NCBI RefSeq assembly: GCF_900547205.1
Contig: NZ_URFY01000005.1
Span: 95,017 to 159,016 of the forward strand
Length of the DNA: 64,000 bases
Direction of reading: 5' to 3'
From: an uncultured Bacteroides sp.
Lineage (GTDB): Bacteria; Bacteroidota; Bacteroidia; Bacteroidales; Bacteroidaceae
The first letter of the stretch is position 1. Each line of letters starts with the position of its first letter. Both the position numbers and the translations under genes were made by a program. The notes below the pieces were generated by a model. The model saw only the letters and a program-made list of their open reading frames with translations. It did not search any database and was not told the DNA's origin. Shown here in pieces: positions 7,946 through 17,104 of the stretch.

Positions 7946-9519
7946 TGAAAGGACTACTAACTTCCCTTATAACCGTACTCACCTTCACCGGGCTGCAAGC
8001 CCAGTCGTTGCCCGTTGCCCCTAAACTAGTGGTGGGGCTGACGATTGACCAACTGCGTACGGACTATCTCGAAGCCTTTTCTACACTTTACGGCGAGAAA
8101 GGCTTCAAGAGACTATGGAAAGAGGGAAGAGTGTTCTATAATGCACAATATACCTTTAGCGGTGTAGACCGCGCTTCTGCCATAGCTGCCATTTATAGCG
8201 GTACGACGCCCTCCATGAACGGAATAATCTCCAATCGCTGGATGGACGCCTCCACCCTCCGCCCCGTCAACAGCACGGACGACACGGCCTACATGGGTTA
8301 CTACACAGACCAGACCAGCGCGCCCACCCAACTGCTTACTTCCACCATTGCCGACGAGCTTAAAATAGCGACCCAAGGCAAAGGACTCGTATACGCCATC
8401 GCTCCCAACTGCGATGCCGCCATCTTCGCCGCCGGACACGCCGGAAACGGTGCGTTCTGGCTCAACCCCAACACCGGAAAATGGAGCGGAACGACCTACT
8501 ACGGGGAGTTCCCCTGGTGGGCGAGCCAATACAACGACCGACAAGCCATTGATTTACGCATTGCCGGCATGACTTGGGAACCCGTATTTCCACGGGGAAT
8601 GTACAGCTTCCTGCCAGATTGGCGGGACGTGGTCTTTAAATATAAATTTGATGACGACCGCCAGAATAAGTACCGACGCTTCATCACCAGCCCTTTTGTG
8701 AACGATGAAGTGAATGCCCTTGCCGAAGAAGCATTGGGGAAAAGCTCCATTGGGATGGATGACATTACTGACTTATTGGCACTTACATATTATGCAGGAA
8801 ACTACGCACATAAATCCGTACAGGAATGTGCCATGGAAATACAAGATACATACGTCCGCCTAGACCGCAGCATAGCCGACCTGCTCGACCTGCTTGACAA
8901 GAAAGTTGGATTGCAGAACGTACTGATTTTCATCACTTCCACCGGATACACGGATAGCGAATCGGTTGATTCGGGACTCTACAAGATACCGGGCGGAGAA
9001 TTCTACCTGAATCGCTGTGCCGCCTTGCTCAATATGTACCTCATGGCTACCTATGGCGAAGGAAAATATGTGGAAACTTATCACAACCAGCAAATTTACC
9101 TCAACCATAAACTGCTGGAACAAAAGCAACTCAACCTGATAGACATTCAGCAAAAGTCTGCCGAATTTCTGATGCAGTTCAGCGGAGTGAACGAAGCATA
9201 TTCCGCCCACAGGCTGCTGCTGGGTTCGTGGACTCCGGAACTTTATAAAATACGTAACGGCTACCACCGTAAACGTTCGGGCGACCTCGTGATCGACGTC
9301 CTCCCCGGATGGAGCATCGTGGACGAAAACACCAGCGAGAACAAAGTGGTGCGCCATTCTTATATACCCTCGCCACTCATTTTCATCGGTCATTCGGTGA
9401 AACCCGCTATCATCCAGACTCCTGTAACAACAGACCATATTGCGCCTACAGTGGCTCATTTCATGCGCATCCGGGCTCCCAACGCCTGCACTTCTGCTCC
9501 TATTACCGACCTACGGTAA
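7945..9519 (+). CDS. Alkaline-phosphatase-superfamily secreted protein, probably metal-site deficient
   Basis: 524 residues with a signal peptide (cleaved after LQAQ). Overall similarity to PafA-type phosphatases/phosphodiesterases is plain: LVVGLTIDQLRTDYLEAF (metal-binding Asp35 slot), IYSGTTPSMNGIISNRWMD, APNCDAAIFAAGHAGNGAFW and IQDTYVRLDRSIADLLDLL. Yet the segment that in active relatives reads TADHG reads TSTGY here (near residue 337), and the expected D-x3-H pair has become NYAHK. A candidate nucleophile Ser72 sits in SGVDRAS, with an extra AIAA insertion after it. I infer a non-catalytic or altered-metal member. It is translationally coupled to the DUF4105 gene. Length is normal for the family. 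Confidence 0.72.
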   Translation: MKGLLTSLITVLTFTGLQAQSLPVAPKLVVGLTIDQLRTDYLEAFSTLYGEKGFKRLWKEGRVFYNAQYTFSGVDRASAIAAIYSGTTPSMNGIISNRWMDASTLRPVNSTDDTAYMGYYTDQTSAPTQLLTSTIADELKIATQGKGLVYAIAPNCDAAIFAAGHAGNGAFWLNPNTGKWSGTTYYGEFPWWASQYNDRQAIDLRIAGMTWEPVFPRGMYSFLPDWRDVVFKYKFDDDRQNKYRRFITSPFVNDEVNALAEEALGKSSIGMDDITDLLALTYYAGNYAHKSVQECAMEIQDTYVRLDRSIADLLDLLDKKVGLQNVLIFITSTGYTDSESVDSGLYKIPGGEFYLNRCAALLNMYLMATYGEGKYVETYHNQQIYLNHKLLEQKQLNLIDIQQKSAEFLMQFSGVNEAYSAHRLLLGSWTPELYKIRNGYHRKRSGDLVIDVLPGWSIVDENTSENKVVRHSYIPSPLIFIGHSVKPAIIQTPVTTDHIAPTVAHFMRIRAPNACTSAPITDLR

Positions 9520-9572
9520 AAGAAAACTCACAAAAACAGGGCGTAAAGCATAAATAAATCAGCATTTTAATG

Positions 9573-9580
9573 TAACTTTG
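9573..9580 (+). promoter_or_regulatory. -7 promoter box for secA
   Basis: TAACTTTG, 44 bases before the secA ATG, matching TAnnTTTG. The same box with a following GC is seen before rpsA. No clear -33 TTTG. Confidence 0.6.
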
Positions 9581-9624
9581 CGCATGAAATTTTAATTCGA
9601 TAAATAATAAACATACTTATACAA

Positions 9625-12600
9625 ATGGGATTTAATGAATTTTTAAGCTCGGTATTCGGAAACAAATCCAACCGAGACATGAAAGAAATCAAGCCCTGGG
9701 TGGAGAAAATCAAAGCTGCCTACCCGGAGATTGAAAAACTGGACAACGACGCACTCCGCGCCAAAACGGAAGAACTCAAAAAATATATCTACGAATCGGC
9801 TACTGCTGAACGTGAGAAAGTGGCAGAGCTGAAGGCAAGCATCGAAAGCTTGGAACTGGAAGAACGCGAAGACGTTTTTGCACAAATAGACAAGCTGGAA
9901 AAGGAGATTCTGGAACAATACGAAAAAGCATTGGACGAAGTGCTGCCCGTAGCTTTCTCTATCGTAAAGGCAACTGCCAAACGCTTCACTGAAAACGAAG
10001 AAATCGTTGTGACTGCTACTGACTTCGACCGCCAACTGGCCGCTACGAAGGACTTTGTACGCATCGAAGGCGATAAAGCTATCTATCAGAACCACTGGCT
10101 AGCCGGTGGCAACGACACGGTGTGGAACATGGTGCACTACGATGTACAGTTGTTCGGTGGTGTCGTTCTGCATAAAGGTAAAATTGCCGAAATGGCAACA
10201 GGTGAAGGTAAGACATTGGTAGCTACCCTCCCCGTATTCCTCAATGCACTGACCGGAAACGGTGTGCACGTGGTTACCGTGAACGACTATCTGGCAAAAC
10301 GTGACTCCGAATGGATGGGACCGTTGTATATGTTCCACGGCTTGAGCGTGGACTGCATCGACCGTCATCAGCCCAACTCCGATGCACGCCGCCAAGCATA
10401 TCTGGCAGATATCACTTTCGGTACGAATAATGAATTTGGTTTCGACTACCTGCGCGATAACATGGCTATCAGCCCGAAAGACCTTGTGCAGCGTCAACAC
10501 AACTACGCCATCGTCGATGAGGTCGACTCGGTATTGATTGACGACGCGCGTACTCCGTTGATTATATCCGGTCCTGTGCCGAAGGGAGACGACCAACTGT
10601 TCGAGCAACTGCGCCCATTGGTAGAAAGATTGGTGGAAGCACAGAAAGTGCTGGCAACTAAATATCTGTCTGAAGCAAAGAAACTTATTGCATCGGACAA
10701 TAAGAAAGATGTGGAAGAAGGATTCCTTTCTCTATATCGTAGCCACAAATGTTTGCCGAAGAACAAAGCATTGATTAAGTTCCTCAGCGAACAGGGCATC
10801 AAGGCTGGTATGCTGAAAACGGAAGAAGTATACATGGAGCAGAACAACAAGCGTATGCACGAAGTTACTGACCCGTTGTATTTCGTTATCGATGAAAAGC
10901 TGAACAGTGTAGACCTGACAGATAAAGGTGTAGACCTCATTACCGGTAACTCCGAAGACCCGACATTGTTCGTTCTTCCCGACATTGCCGCTCAACTTTC
11001 TGAACTGGAAAATCAGAACCTTACCAACGAGCAGTTGCTCGAAAAGAAGGACGAACTGATGACGAACTTCGCCATCAAATCGGAACGCGTACACACCATC
11101 AACCAATTGTTGAAGGCGTATACGATGTTCGAAAAGGACGACGAATACGTCGTAATAGACGGACAGGTGAAGATTGTAGACGAGCAGACCGGACGTATCA
11201 TGGAAGGCCGCCGCTACTCCGACGGATTGCACCAAGCTATTGAAGCTAAGGAAAACGTGAAAGTGGAAGCTGCTACGCAGACATTCGCCACGATTACTTT
11301 GCAGAACTACTTCCGTATGTATCACAAGCTATCCGGTATGACGGGTACTGCCGAAACGGAAGCAGGTGAGTTTTGGGATATCTACAAGTTGGATGTGGTC
11401 GTTATACCGACCAACCGTCCTATCTCACGTAAAGATATGAACGACCGCGTTTATAAGACGAAACGCGAAAAGTATAAAGCCGTAATCGAAGAAATCGAAC
11501 AATTGGTTCAGGCAGGACGCCCGGTATTGGTGGGTACTACTTCGGTGGAAATCTCCGAAATGCTGAGTAAGATGCTTACCATGCGCAAGATTGAACACAG
11601 CGTATTGAATGCGAAGTTGCACCAGAAAGAGGCTGAAATTGTGGCGAAAGCCGGTTTCAGTTGTGCCGTGACGATTGCCACCAACATGGCAGGTCGTGGT
11701 ACCGACATCAAGCTGAGCCCGGAAGTAAAAGCTGCGGGCGGTTTGGCAATCATCGGTACGGAACGCCACGAATCCCGTCGTGTAGACCGCCAGTTGCGTG
11801 GTCGTGCAGGACGTCAGGGTGACCCGGGTTCTTCCGTATTCTTCGTTTCTCTGGAAGACGACTTGATGCGTCTGTTCTCTTCCGACCGTATCGCCAGTGT
11901 GATGGACCGTCTCGGATTCCAAGAAGGTGAAATGATTGAGCATAAGATGATTTCAAACTCTATCGAGCGTGCTCAGAAGAAGGTGGAAGAAAACAACTTC
12001 GGTATCCGTAAGCGTTTGCTGGAATATGACGACGTGATGAACAAACAGCGTACAGTGGTTTATACGAAACGCCGCCATGCATTGATGGGCGAACGTATCG
12101 GCATGGATATCGTAAATATGATTTGGGACCGTTGCGCCAATGCCATCGAAAACAATGACTATGAAGGTTGCCAGATGGAATTGCTCCAGACGTTGGCTAT
12201 GGAAACTCCGTTCACCGAAGAAGAATTCCGTAACGAGAAGAAGGATGCACTCGCCGAAAAGACTTTCAACATCGCTATGGATAACTTCAAGAGAAAGACT
12301 GAAAGACTGGCACAGATTGCAAATCCTGTCATCCAGCAGGTATACGAGAATCAGGGACATATGTACGAAAACATCTTGATTCCTATCACGGATGGCAAAC
12401 GTATGTACAACATCTCCTGTAATCTGAAAGCGGCCTACGAGTCGGAATCCAAAGAAGTGGTGAAATCTTTCGAGAAGTCAATATTGCTGCACGTTATCGA
12501 CGAATCATGGAAAGAGAACCTGCGCGAACTGGACGAACTGAAACATTCTGTACAAAACGCTAGTTATGAGCAGAAAGACCCGCTGTTGATTTACAAGCTG

Positions 12601-12942
12601 GAATCTGTAACGCTGTTCGACTCAATGGTGAACAAGATTAATAACCAGACGATTTCAATCCTGATGCGCGGACAAATCCCTGTACAGGAAGCTCCGGACG
12701 AACCGGCTGCACGCCGTGTAGAAGTACGACAGGCTGCTCCCGAACAACGCCAGGACATGAGCAAATATCGTGAGAATAAACAAGACCTGAGCGATCCGAA
12801 CCAGCAGGCTGCTGCCAATCAGGATACACGCGAACAGCAGAAACGCGAACCGATTCGTGCAGAAAAGACAGTGGGACGTAATGATCCTTGTCCTTGCGGA
12901 AGCGGTAAGAAGTATAAGAACTGCCACGGTAGAAATCTGTAA
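9625..12942 (+). CDS. secA: Preprotein translocase ATPase SecA
   Basis: 1105 residues. SecA hydrolyses ATP to push unfolded secretory proteins through SecYEG. Visible are the Walker A ATGEGKTLVATLP (about 190), NDYLAKRDSEWMG, NEFGFDYLRDNMA, the Walker B region IVDEVDSVLIDDARTPLIISG (in part; about 295), GMTGTAETEAGEF, NMAGRGTDIKL and the arginine-finger motif RQLRGRAGRQGDPGSS. The tail ends in the zinc site CPCGSGKKYKNCHG (about 1088-1101), which binds SecB or ribosomes in other bacteria. Longer than E. coli SecA (901) because of N-terminal and mid-protein insertions (about 45-110 and 330-470), as in other Bacteroidetes. Single gene with its own promoter and terminator. Confidence 0.98.
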   Translation: MGFNEFLSSVFGNKSNRDMKEIKPWVEKIKAAYPEIEKLDNDALRAKTEELKKYIYESATAEREKVAELKASIESLELEEREDVFAQIDKLEKEILEQYEKALDEVLPVAFSIVKATAKRFTENEEIVVTATDFDRQLAATKDFVRIEGDKAIYQNHWLAGGNDTVWNMVHYDVQLFGGVVLHKGKIAEMATGEGKTLVATLPVFLNALTGNGVHVVTVNDYLAKRDSEWMGPLYMFHGLSVDCIDRHQPNSDARRQAYLADITFGTNNEFGFDYLRDNMAISPKDLVQRQHNYAIVDEVDSVLIDDARTPLIISGPVPKGDDQLFEQLRPLVERLVEAQKVLATKYLSEAKKLIASDNKKDVEEGFLSLYRSHKCLPKNKALIKFLSEQGIKAGMLKTEEVYMEQNNKRMHEVTDPLYFVIDEKLNSVDLTDKGVDLITGNSEDPTLFVLPDIAAQLSELENQNLTNEQLLEKKDELMTNFAIKSERVHTINQLLKAYTMFEKDDEYVVIDGQVKIVDEQTGRIMEGRRYSDGLHQAIEAKENVKVEAATQTFATITLQNYFRMYHKLSGMTGTAETEAGEFWDIYKLDVVVIPTNRPISRKDMNDRVYKTKREKYKAVIEEIEQLVQAGRPVLVGTTSVEISEMLSKMLTMRKIEHSVLNAKLHQKEAEIVAKAGFSCAVTIATNMAGRGTDIKLSPEVKAAGGLAIIGTERHESRRVDRQLRGRAGRQGDPGSSVFFVSLEDDLMRLFSSDRIASVMDRLGFQEGEMIEHKMISNSIERAQKKVEENNFGIRKRLLEYDDVMNKQRTVVYTKRRHALMGERIGMDIVNMIWDRCANAIENNDYEGCQMELLQTLAMETPFTEEEFRNEKKDALAEKTFNIAMDNFKRKTERLAQIANPVIQQVYENQGHMYENILIPITDGKRMYNISCNLKAAYESESKEVVKSFEKSILLHVIDESWKENLRELDELKHSVQNASYEQKDPLLIYKLESVTLFDSMVNKINNQTISILMRGQIPVQEAPDEPAARRVEVRQAAPEQRQDMSKYRENKQDLSDPNQQAAANQDTREQQKREPIRAEKTVGRNDPCPCGSGKKYKNCHGRNL

Positions 12943-13007
12943 AGTAAAGTAGCCGGTCCCCGACAGGTCACTAAGGAAACCGGACTGCTAATTAAATATT
13001 AAAGAAC

Positions 13008-13045
13008 AGCCTCAAACGGTTAAAAACTGTTTGAGGCTTTCTTTT
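13008..13045 (+). terminator. Intrinsic terminator after secA
   Basis: Inverted repeat AGCCTCAAAC / GTTTGAGGCT (13008-13017 and 13029-13038) with a perfect 10-bp stem, followed by TTCTTTTA. It lies 66 bases after the secA stop. Confidence 0.85.
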
Positions 13046-13060
13046 ATCCTTGCAAAATCG

Positions 13061-13068
13061 TACTTTTG
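13061..13068 (+). promoter_or_regulatory. -7 promoter box for DUF6340-type gene
   Basis: TACTTTTG, a full TAnnTTTG match, 26 bases before ATG 13095 and just past the secA terminator. Confidence 0.6.
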
Positions 13069-13094
13069 TTCAAATTACAAAATAAATCAGAACT

Positions 13095-14201
13095 ATGGCT
13101 AAATCTTATTCATTAGCATTCGTATCTCTGTTCCTGCTGATTGTCAGCAGTTGCCAGAGTTTAGAACAGATTTCCATTGATTATCTGCAACCTGCCGACC
13201 TCAGTTTTCCTCCCCAACTCAGGAAAGTAGGTATCGTTAATAATACCAGCGACACACCGGACAACAAACTTATCATCTTAGCGGACAAAGCAAAAGATAA
13301 AGATACGGAATCGAGTCGCGCCACCGCTTACGCCAATGGAGATCCTAAGATTGCCACCCAAGCATTGGCAGAAGAAATAGCAGACCAAAATTATTTTGAT
13401 GCAGTCGTGATATGCGACTCCGCCTTACGGGCAAATGACAGACTGCCTCGCGAAAGCACGCTAAGCCAAGAGGAAGTAAATCAGTTGAGTGCGGACTTAG
13501 GTGTAGATTTCATCATTTCATTGGAGAATCTGCAATTTAAAGCAACCAAGACAATTCTTTATCTGCCGGAATTCAACTGTTATCAAGGAGCCATGGATAT
13601 GAAAGTGTATCCGACAGTGAAAGTTTACCTGCCCGGACGTACCAAGCCGATGAGTACTCTTCACCCCAATGACAGTATATTCTGGGAAGAATTTGGAGGA
13701 ACGTATGCAGAAGCAACCACGCATATGATTCCTGAACAACAAATGCTGCGGGAAGCTGCCGAATTTGCAGGAACGATTCCCGTGAAGTATTTAGTTCCCA
13801 TATGGAAAACAGGAAGAAGGTATCTGTATACGAGCGGCTCTGTGCAAATGCGCGACGCCTTTGTTTACGTACGCGAAGATTCGTGGGATAACGCATACGA
13901 ACTCTGGCTCCAGGCTTTTGAAGGAGCAAAGAGCGATAAGAAAAAGATGCAGGCTGCACTCAATATTGCGGTTTACTATGAAATGACCGACAGCTTGGCA
14001 AAAGCGGAAGAGTGGGCGGTAAAAGCGCAACAACTGGCGAAAAAGACGGAAAAAAAGAATGTCACTATCAATCCCCAAGCTTCGATTGATGATGTGCCGA
14101 ATTATTACCTTATCAGTCTTTATGTAGCCGAATTGAAGCAGAGAAACTCGCAATTGCCTAAGTTAAATATGCAAATGAGCCGATTTAATGATGATTTTTA
14201 A
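13095..14201 (+). CDS. DUF6340-type lipoprotein, function unknown
   Basis: 368 residues. A lipoprotein signal peptide ends at LLIVSSCQS, so Cys20 is probably lipidated. The mature N-terminus (ISIDYLQPADLSFPPQLRKVGIVNN) is characteristic of a Bacteroides lipoprotein family annotated as DUF6340. The middle resembles the GNA1162/CsgG-like beta-alpha architecture (DFIISLENLQFKATKT, AMDMKVYPTVKVYLPGR). The C-terminal part (about 260-330) looks like one or two TPR hairpins (AYELWLQAFEGAKSDKKKMQAALNIA, read in part, then AKAEEWAVKAQQLAKK). No catalytic motif is seen. Monocistronic from the promoter at 13061. Confidence 0.72.
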   Translation: MAKSYSLAFVSLFLLIVSSCQSLEQISIDYLQPADLSFPPQLRKVGIVNNTSDTPDNKLIILADKAKDKDTESSRATAYANGDPKIATQALAEEIADQNYFDAVVICDSALRANDRLPRESTLSQEEVNQLSADLGVDFIISLENLQFKATKTILYLPEFNCYQGAMDMKVYPTVKVYLPGRTKPMSTLHPNDSIFWEEFGGTYAEATTHMIPEQQMLREAAEFAGTIPVKYLVPIWKTGRRYLYTSGSVQMRDAFVYVREDSWDNAYELWLQAFEGAKSDKKKMQAALNIAVYYEMTDSLAKAEEWAVKAQQLAKKTEKKNVTINPQASIDDVPNYYLISLYVAELKQRNSQLPKLNMQMSRFNDDF

Positions 14202-14232
14202 GGAAATCTTGTATCAAATCTTATTTTTTTTA

Positions 14233-14240
14233 TACCTTTG
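14233..14240 (+). promoter_or_regulatory. -7 promoter box for the acidic orphan gene
   Basis: TACCTTTG, matching TAnnTTTG, 23 bases before ATG 14263. A TTG about 20 bases upstream may serve as the -33 element. Confidence 0.6.
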
Positions 14241-14262
14241 AACTTAATAAAAGAAGGAACCT

Positions 14263-14709
14263 ATGAAATTGAGCCAACAATCATCATCTATCATCGAATC
14301 GGCTATCCGTAAGGCAGTCGGCAAATATGTATGTGGCTGTGAACAAACAGCCGTAACCGATATTCATTTACAGCCGGACCAGACATCAGGACAACTCAAC
14401 ATTTTCAATGATGACGATGAAGAATTAGCCAATGTCATGGTGGAAGAGTGGACTACTTATGACAGCGATGATTTTTTGGAAAGTGTGCAGCCTTCCTTGC
14501 GAAATGTCCTCAGCAAAATGAAGGATGCCGGAGACTTTGATAAATTAACCATCCTCAAACCGTATTCTTTCGTCTTGGTGGATGAAGATAAAGAAACGGT
14601 ATCTGAGTTGCTGCTGGTAGATGATGACACCATGCTGGTGGATGACGAACTACTGAAAGGCTTGGATAAGGAGTTGGATGACTTCTTGAAAGATTTGTTG
14701 GAGCTTTAA
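14263..14709 (+). CDS. Acidic cytoplasmic protein, function unknown
   Basis: 148 residues, no signal peptide, strongly acidic: clusters such as NDDDEELANVMVEEW and LLVDDDTMLVDDELLKGLDKE dominate. The N-terminus (SSSIIESAIRKAVGKYVCGCEQTAVTDIHLQP) could form a helix-strand unit with a CGC pair near 24-26, and a strand-rich middle includes SGQLNIFNDDDEELANV. I do not recognise a named domain. It has its own promoter and is followed by a bidirectional-looking hairpin terminator, so it is expressed alone. The reading frame is well supported by the promoter, start and codon use. Confidence 0.75.
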   Translation: MKLSQQSSSIIESAIRKAVGKYVCGCEQTAVTDIHLQPDQTSGQLNIFNDDDEELANVMVEEWTTYDSDDFLESVQPSLRNVLSKMKDAGDFDKLTILKPYSFVLVDEDKETVSELLLVDDDTMLVDDELLKGLDKELDDFLKDLLEL

Positions 14710-14756
14710 GAAGTATATTATTTAGCTAAGGCTTAAACATTATATCACGAAATAAG

Positions 14757-14802
14757 AATCGGAAGTAATAAGGATAATACCTTTTACTTCCGATTTTCTT
14801 TT
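14757..14802. terminator. Hairpin terminator shared by convergent genes
   Basis: AATCGGAAGTAA (14757-14768) pairs perfectly with TTACTTCCGATT (14784-14795), followed on the plus strand by TTCTTTTT. It sits between the stops of the acidic protein (plus) and the GH89 gene (minus), so it may act both ways. Confidence 0.8.
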
Positions 14803-14826
14803 TGGGGATTTGATAATTGTCTCCGG

Positions 14827-17031
14827 TTATTCAAAAACAGCCCGATAAACAGACTGGGCAGTCTCAATAACCGGCATAGTTACTGCTTCCACTATATCCA
14901 TCTCACCGCTTCCCGCTTTCTCAGCCCAAGATTTTTCCATACCATAAAAGTTTATCCCCTGCTCTGTTCCGGTCGGATTGCCATTCAACACTTCTTGTTT
15001 CTGTTCAAAGAAAGCTTTCCACCGCTGATAATACAAATCCTTCAAAAGACCACTCCACTCACGATGTGAATAATCATGCAATCCTCCCTGATTGGAAGCG
15101 ATACTGTCTCCCCAAACGGTGATTAACGCAGCAGCATTCCATCCGTAGAGTTGCTTTTCTTCGTCCGTAGTTCCCAGAGAACGGGCAGCGGACAGCCAAG
15201 ATGATGTAGAAAACTCTTTTCGTGTGGATAACAAACGGTCTTGAGCTAATATCAAATCAAGGAATTGCTGTGTTTGCTTTTGATAGCTATTTTTATCTTT
15301 CTTGTCATAGCTTTGAGAGATTTCTTCAAGCAGCACATTTCCCTTATCCGCTAAACTCTGACGTACTATATCTACTAAATCATACTCAAAATCATTGTTT
15401 CCTTTATACTTATCTGCTACAGAAAGCATCAATCGAGCTGCTTTTGCCGTTGAATCAGCAGAATAAAATAACTTGGAATAACCCCATGTGGAAGTTCTGT
15501 CCAGATGGAAACCGGGACGGGCACACAGCAAAGATTCCACCGTACCTTCTCCCGGATAGTTTTTCGGAGCATTGTAAACGGTATGTTCCAAGGCTTGCCA
15601 TGCTTCCATTATTTCAGGAGATAAGTTGCCGCCATAACGGGCTTTCAAGTATCCCTGCAACCATTCGTCTGTCGAAAAACGCTCGGAACGCCAAGGCAGC
15701 TCATAAAGAAGCTCGAACATCACCGGATTGTTTTCTATTCCCTCCGGAGTGGCTCCTACTCCACGCAATGTTTTTCCATTGGCGTGTGCACACGCGTCAT
15801 AATATCCATTTATCAGTTGGTCCATGCGTCCATGCATACCAACGTTACCACCAAAATTGAGCAACATACAGTAGAGCCAGTCATGCTTGCCAAAGCCCTT
15901 CTCGCGATACCACGCCGAATTGGGATCTCCCCATTGCGGCATCTTTTCACTGTACAAATCCAGTACTATCATATCTCCAGCATTCAACGCATCAACCATA
16001 GCCGGACGCGGATTTGCCTGCCATGCCTGAATTACCCATATTGCTTCAGGATTGGCTTTCTTCATGGCATTCATGATAGATGTTCCTGCCTTTGCCAAGT
16101 CTACACCTTGCGTATTTCCTCCTTCGTGGAAAGGGTCCATACTATAATATTTGGCTTTTCCGTACAGTTTCTCCAACTCTTCGTAATACATTGCAGCAAA
16201 CGAATCGAAGTGCTCATCCTCGGTAGAAAGGAAAGCCGGGCGAGGGAAGCCACACCATTTACCGGGGTCGGCTATCTGATAACCAAGCTTTTCGCCGATA
16301 TTCCGCGGAACCATTCCCGAATATCCGGGAAAGACCGGTTCAATCCCCAGTTCACGCATACGTGCTATGATTTTCTTTTGCAGTGCTTCCCGCTGCCGAT
16401 ACCAACTGTCCGGATTGGGTCCGCCCCACCCTTCCAGATTATTCATCTGCCACCAAGCCATAAAGGCGGGACCGGAAATAAATTCATTGATTTCTTCGGT
16501 AGTGTATCCGTTACGTTTCAACAGATTGTACCAGACTACTTCCATTCCGGTGATACTCAACGGCATATTGATGCCATGCATTGCCATCCAGTCTATCTCT
16601 TTCTCCCAACGTTCCCAATCCCAGAAGGCCATCGAGTAGGAATAAGTGCAATAGTTGAGGTAGTAGCGATTCTTCATTGCCGTCTCCTTACGGATTTTCT
16701 CTTGCGGAAGCGGTAGCACTTCCGGCAGTTTTTGTGACTGATTATTCCAAGAAAGATGGATACCGGCAACATATTTCAAATACCAGTTCAATCCCGTAGC
16801 TAACGATAAATCGGAGTTTCCGGTTATCAGTACTTTACCATTCTGAGGAGTAATCTCGAAGAAATCTTTAGCAGACTCATTTTCAGCAGGAGACAGTTTG
16901 AAGAGTATCCGTCCGGCAGCTGTTCCTTCCGTCACACGGTCTGCTAATGAATTGACCGGTAGCTGCTCGGATTGGCAGCTACACAACAAGGTAGTAAAAA
17001 GCATTAAAGCTAACAAAAAGCGTATGTTCAT
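14827..17031 (-). CDS. GH89 alpha-N-acetylglucosaminidase
   Basis: 734 residues with a lipoprotein signal (MNIRFLLALMLFTTLLCSC), so it is probably anchored in the envelope. The three NAGLU domains are recognisable: N-terminal domain (FFEITPQNGKVLITGNS), TIM barrel (about 115-450; KNRYYLNYCTYSYSMAFWDW, WEKEIDWMAMHGINMPLS) and an all-helical C-terminal domain. Conserved motifs include DPFHEGG (about 298) and LLYELPWRSE. The family hydrolyses terminal alpha-linked GlcNAc, found in heparan sulfate and as GlcNAc-alpha-1,4-Gal caps on gastric mucin. It is encoded 73 bases after GH35 in the susC/susD locus, so it is likely to act on an imported or surface host glycan. Substrate is inference. Confidence 0.92.
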   Translation of the reverse strand: MNIRFLLALMLFTTLLCSCQSEQLPVNSLADRVTEGTAAGRILFKLSPAENESAKDFFEITPQNGKVLITGNSDLSLATGLNWYLKYVAGIHLSWNNQSQKLPEVLPLPQEKIRKETAMKNRYYLNYCTYSYSMAFWDWERWEKEIDWMAMHGINMPLSITGMEVVWYNLLKRNGYTTEEINEFISGPAFMAWWQMNNLEGWGGPNPDSWYRQREALQKKIIARMRELGIEPVFPGYSGMVPRNIGEKLGYQIADPGKWCGFPRPAFLSTEDEHFDSFAAMYYEELEKLYGKAKYYSMDPFHEGGNTQGVDLAKAGTSIMNAMKKANPEAIWVIQAWQANPRPAMVDALNAGDMIVLDLYSEKMPQWGDPNSAWYREKGFGKHDWLYCMLLNFGGNVGMHGRMDQLINGYYDACAHANGKTLRGVGATPEGIENNPVMFELLYELPWRSERFSTDEWLQGYLKARYGGNLSPEIMEAWQALEHTVYNAPKNYPGEGTVESLLCARPGFHLDRTSTWGYSKLFYSADSTAKAARLMLSVADKYKGNNDFEYDLVDIVRQSLADKGNVLLEEISQSYDKKDKNSYQKQTQQFLDLILAQDRLLSTRKEFSTSSWLSAARSLGTTDEEKQLYGWNAAALITVWGDSIASNQGGLHDYSHREWSGLLKDLYYQRWKAFFEQKQEVLNGNPTGTEQGINFYGMEKSWAEKAGSGEMDIVEAVTMPVIETAQSVYRAVFE

Positions 17032-17104
17032 GGTTCTAAGTTTTATCGATTCGCCAAAGATAATAAATAAGAGTCAAATAGCTTTTCAATCCACTATCTT
17101 TTAA

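Noticed and set aside
15784..16716. 310-residue plus-strand frame opposite the GH89 gene
   Set aside because: It shadows a well-supported GH89 coding region and has no recognisable domain.
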